A model generated the notes under the pieces. That model did no database searches. It was not told the DNA's origin and saw nothing but the letters and a program-made list of their open reading frames with translations. This document shows positions 61,649 to 64,000 of a DNA stretch of 64,000 bases, one piece after another (positions within the stretch are counted from its first letter, which is position 1; each line of letters begins with the position of its first letter). The stretch covers positions 62,001-126,000 of the forward strand of contig NZ_JACIDU010000015.1 of the NCBI RefSeq assembly GCF_014196535.1, read 5' to 3'. A program made the translations under genes and the position numbers. Source of the stretch: Allorhizobium borbori. Its GTDB lineage: Bacteria; Pseudomonadota; Alphaproteobacteria; Rhizobiales; Rhizobiaceae.

Positions 61649-62647
61649 TTACAGCGTCAGGACGATCTTGCCGATGTGGTTGCTCGACTCCATCAGCTTG
61701 TGGGCGTCCACCACCTGTTCCAGCGGCAGGACGGTGTGGATGACCGGGGCGACCTTGCCGCTTTCGATGAGCGGCCAGACTTCGGCCACGAGTTCATCGC
61801 GAATGCCGCGCTTTTCCTCCGCCGTGCGCGGGCGCATGGTGGAACCGGTCACCGTCAGGCGCTTGACCATGATGGGCGTCAGGTTGACGTTTTCAGCCTT
61901 GAAGCCGCCGAGGAAGGCGATGATCGACAGGCAGCCATCCTTGGCAAGGGCGGCGAGGTTCTTCTCGAAATAGGCGGCACCGATCATGTCGAGAATGGTG
62001 TCGACGCCCTTCTTGCCGGTCTCTTCCTTGATGACCGTGACGAAATCTTCTTCGCGGTAGTTGATGGCGCGGGTCGCGCCGAGCTTGACGCAGGCCTCGC
62101 ACTTTTCCTTCGAGCCGGCAGTGGTGAAGACCCTGGCGCCGAAAGCATGGGCAAGCTGGATGGCCGTCGTGCCGATACCCGAGGTGCCGCCATGGATGAG
62201 CACGGTTTCACCTTCGGTCAGGCCGGCCATCTGGAAGAGGTTGGCCCAGACCGTGAAGAAGGTTTCCGGCAGGGCAGCGGCGCGCACGGCGTCATAGCCC
62301 TTCGGCCAGGGCAGCGCCTGCCCGGCGGGCACGGTGCAATATTCGGCATAGCCGCCGCCATTGGCGAGCGCGCAGACCTTGTCGCCGACGGCAAATTCGG
62401 TAACGCCCTCGCCGAGCGCCACGACCTCGCCGGCCACTTCAAGACCCAGCACCGGACTTGCATCCTTCGGCGCGGGGTAAGACCCTTCGCGCTGGGCGAC
62501 GTCCGGGCGATTGACCCCGGCGACCTCGACGCGAACCAGGATTTCACCGGCCCTGGCAACCGGCAACGGCCCCTTTGAAACAACCATGACTTCGGGCGCA
62601 CCGAAGGACGGCAGATCGACGAAACGCATTTCGGCGGGCAAAGACAT
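61649..62647 (-). CDS. NAD(P)H-quinone oxidoreductase (QOR/PIG3 type)
   Basis: 332 residues of the zinc-independent medium-chain dehydrogenase family. [14 protein letters not shown], the [13 protein letters not shown] strand and the [13 protein letters not shown] Rossmann motif are present, without catalytic zinc cysteines. Quinones or unsaturated carbonyls are likely substrates. AGGGAGA precedes the ATG. Confidence 0.93.
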   Translation of the reverse strand: MSLPAEMRFVDLPSFGAPEVMVVSKGPLPVARAGEILVRVEVAGVNRPDVAQREGSYPAPKDASPVLGLEVAGEVVALGEGVTEFAVGDKVCALANGGGYAEYCTVPAGQALPWPKGYDAVRAAALPETFFTVWANLFQMAGLTEGETVLIHGGTSGIGTTAIQLAHAFGARVFTTAGSKEKCEACVKLGATRAINYREEDFVTVIKEETGKKGVDTILDMIGAAYFEKNLAALAKDGCLSIIAFLGGFKAENVNLTPIMVKRLTVTGSTMRPRTAEEKRGIRDELVAEVWPLIESGKVAPVIHTVLPLEQVVDAHKLMESSNHIGKIVLTL

Positions 62648-62760
62648 GGGGCGTGATCTCCCTTGAACGCAAACGGTCTATGATGGGCGACAGGGATAAA
62701 TCAGTCATGAGCATTTGAAAAGGAGGCCCATTGACGCGGCAGGCGCAAACACGCCGCCCG

Positions 62761-64000
62761 TCAGGCCGGCTCCGCCTCACCGAACCGGCGCAGGCAGAGG
62801 CCGCTTTCGCTTTTCTTCGCGTCCGTCTTCAGGGCCGCGATGGCGCCGGCGAGATCGTCTGCGCCCGCAACGTCGACATCCGCGGGCAGGCACAAAACAC
62901 CGACGGAGCAACGCATCAACGGGTAATCCTTCGCCCCGCCCGAACGGTCGCGCCCACGCACGAAACCGGCCGCCCGCGCCTCCGGCGCATAGAGCGCCGC
63001 GACATCCTGAGAGAAATCACCGGTCAGACGGGCAAGCATTTCCAGAACCTCACCGACGGAAAGGCCGCGCAGCCCGATAAAGAAATCATCCCCGCCGACA
63101 TGACCAAGAAAAGCGCTCTCCGCAAAGAAATAGCGGCGCATGAGGGCCGAGAACAGCATGATGGCGTGATCGCCCTTCTGGAAACCGTAGAGATCGTTGA
63201 AGGGCTTGAAGTGATCAAAATCGCAATAGCAGAAATAGCGCGCCTCCCCCGCTTCCACCGCCGTGCGGGCGAGGTAATCGCCAATGGCGCGGTTGCCCGG
63301 CAGACCGGTCAACGGGTTCTCGTCCTGCGCGGCCCTGAGGCTTTTCTCGTGCATGACCCGAAGCAGCGAGGCCGCCGAGACGACGCCGGCATAGGTGCCG
63401 TTGTCAGTCAGCATCAGGCACGGGCTTGCCTCCACCCCGGCAAAGACACCGAGCATGGTTTCCGTCGCCATGTCGAGCGCCACGACCGGGGCAGGATCGA
63501 GAAAATGCGCAACCGTCCGGTGATAGACCTTGTTCTTCAGAAGATCGCGACCGAAGGGCTGATAGATATATTCCTTCAGCCGCTCCTCTTTCAAAATGCC
63601 GAGCGGCGCGCCATCACTGGCAAGGATCGGCAGATAGCCCTGCCCCGGACTGGCGTGGAAAATATCGAAGGCGCGCTCGACATTCTCATCCTCGAACAGA
63701 CTGGGCGGAAACTCGATGCGGTTGAGGATGAGTTCGCGGTCGGCGCCACCGGAAACGGCCGATGCCCCATGCCGGCGCAGCAGATGCGGAAACTCCCGCT
63801 CCGGCGCGACATCGATTTCCGGCCTGCCGACAAACCAGCCCTGCACATAATCGACCCCGAGTTCGCGGCATGTGTCGCATTCGCCCGCCGTCTCCACACC
63901 TTCGGCCACGACCTTGACGCTGAGGCGATGAGCGGTGGCGACGATATTGCCGACGACATGGCGACGACGCGAAGAGGCATCGATGCCGGCGATGAAATAG
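62761..64000 (-). CDS. EAL-CBS-GGDEF protein, 5' end cut by window edge
   Basis: About 413 C-terminal residues are present. They begin in the last part of an EAL (c-di-GMP phosphodiesterase) domain, with VVAEGVET and QGWFVGRPE. A CBS-pair region follows (LPILASDGAPLGILKEERL and PCLMLTDNGTYAGVVS). The GGDEF domain is C-terminal, with ENPLTGLPGNRAIGDYLA, but its active-site motif reads GGDDF, so cyclase activity is doubtful. The N-terminal catalytic EAL residues are outside the window. CBS domains often sense adenosine nucleotides. Confidence 0.9.
   Translation of the reverse strand, partial: YFIAGIDASSRRRHVVGNIVATAHRLSVKVVAEGVETAGECDTCRELGVDYVQGWFVGRPEIDVAPEREFPHLLRRHGASAVSGGADRELILNRIEFPPSLFEDENVERAFDIFHASPGQGYLPILASDGAPLGILKEERLKEYIYQPFGRDLLKNKVYHRTVAHFLDPAPVVALDMATETMLGVFAGVEASPCLMLTDNGTYAGVVSAASLLRVMHEKSLRAAQDENPLTGLPGNRAIGDYLARTAVEAGEARYFCYCDFDHFKPFNDLYGFQKGDHAIMLFSALMRRYFFAESAFLGHVGGDDFFIGLRGLSVGEVLEMLARLTGDFSQDVAALYAPEARAAGFVRGRDRSGGAKDYPLMRCSVGVLCLPADVDVAGADDLAGAIAALKTDAKKSESGLCLRRFGEAEPA

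Noticed and set aside
1-64000. tRNA, rRNA, CRISPR arrays, insertion sequences and integrases
   Set aside because: No cloverleaf-like tRNA, no rRNA core sequence, no regular direct-repeat array, no transposase or integrase reading frame was noticed.

Overview
The window reads as chromosomal DNA of a Rhizobiaceae bacterium, most likely Agrobacterium or a close Rhizobium relative. It is GC-rich, and the coding strand changes often without obvious mobile islands. It carries a Ros/MucR zinc-finger regulator with the Ros ligand spacing, a DivJ-like cell-cycle histidine kinase, a divergent ohr/ohrR pair, an Omp25/Omp31-type outer membrane protein and several protein families largely confined to Rhizobiales (DUF5330, DUF6456, DUF2336, DUF1491, TIGR03808). 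The gene order divJ-like, DUF5330, sufE, DUF6456, DnaA-domain-IV-like, ros matches what I remember of the A. tumefaciens circular chromosome. No rRNA, tRNA, insertion sequence, integrase or CRISPR array was seen.

Layout. 1-7.4 kb: a copper P-type ATPase cut by the left edge, with a CueR-type promoter; a zinc amidase; a UPF0260 protein; a class A penicillin-binding protein followed by a DUF1214/DUF1254 pair. 7.6-16.2 kb: a regulatory and cell-cycle neighbourhood with a DUF2336 protein, a divJ-like operon with a peptidoglycan-binding protein, sufE, an overlapping pair made of a stand-alone DnaA-domain-IV-like protein and a DUF6456 protein, ros, and a long AT-rich gap before msrB. 16.2-23.5 kb: GNAT, XRE-cupin and MFS genes, a hemolysin III homologue, a DksA-type zinc finger, UspA, a two-domain glyoxalase/dioxygenase-fold protein and an AI-2E-type permease. 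23.7-32.5 kb: oligopeptidase B, two unknown small genes (one behind a perfect CtrA-type box), a PbrR/ZntR-like MerR regulator, a DJ-1 protein, two c-type cytochromes, sodB and ilvE. 32.8-44 kb: tam, an aldo-keto reductase, the outer membrane protein, a transmembrane chemoreceptor, a HerA-like ATPase, a D-amino-acid transaminase, tandem glyoxalase paralogues with a MarR regulator, and a soluble chemoreceptor-Cache protein of inverted domain order. 44-52.4 kb: ohr/ohrR, two tandem L,D-transpeptidases, a lipoprotein, a ligase/exonuclease DNA-repair operon and an MFS pump with its MarR regulator. 52.4-64 kb: a PAS-GAF-GGDEF cyclase, a Tat-exported parallel-beta-helix protein, an RTX protein, two GSTs, a Rhizobium-type asparaginase, DUF3750, a quinone oxidoreductase, and a right-edge EAL-CBS-GGDEF protein.

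Themes. Envelope remodelling: one PBP, one amidase, two L,D-transpeptidases and one PG-binding protein. Oxidative stress: sodB, msrB, ohr/ohrR, GSTs, QOR, DJ-1 and sufE. Signalling and cell cycle: DivJ, the DnaA-IV-like protein, Ros/MucR, CtrA-type boxes and two c-di-GMP proteins. No single undescribed system is obvious. The strongest leads are the DnaA-domain-IV-like/DUF6456 pair beside ros, the inverted soluble MCP-Cache protein, the CtrA-boxed 98-residue unknown gene, and a possible small RNA between 52.4 and 52.7 kb.
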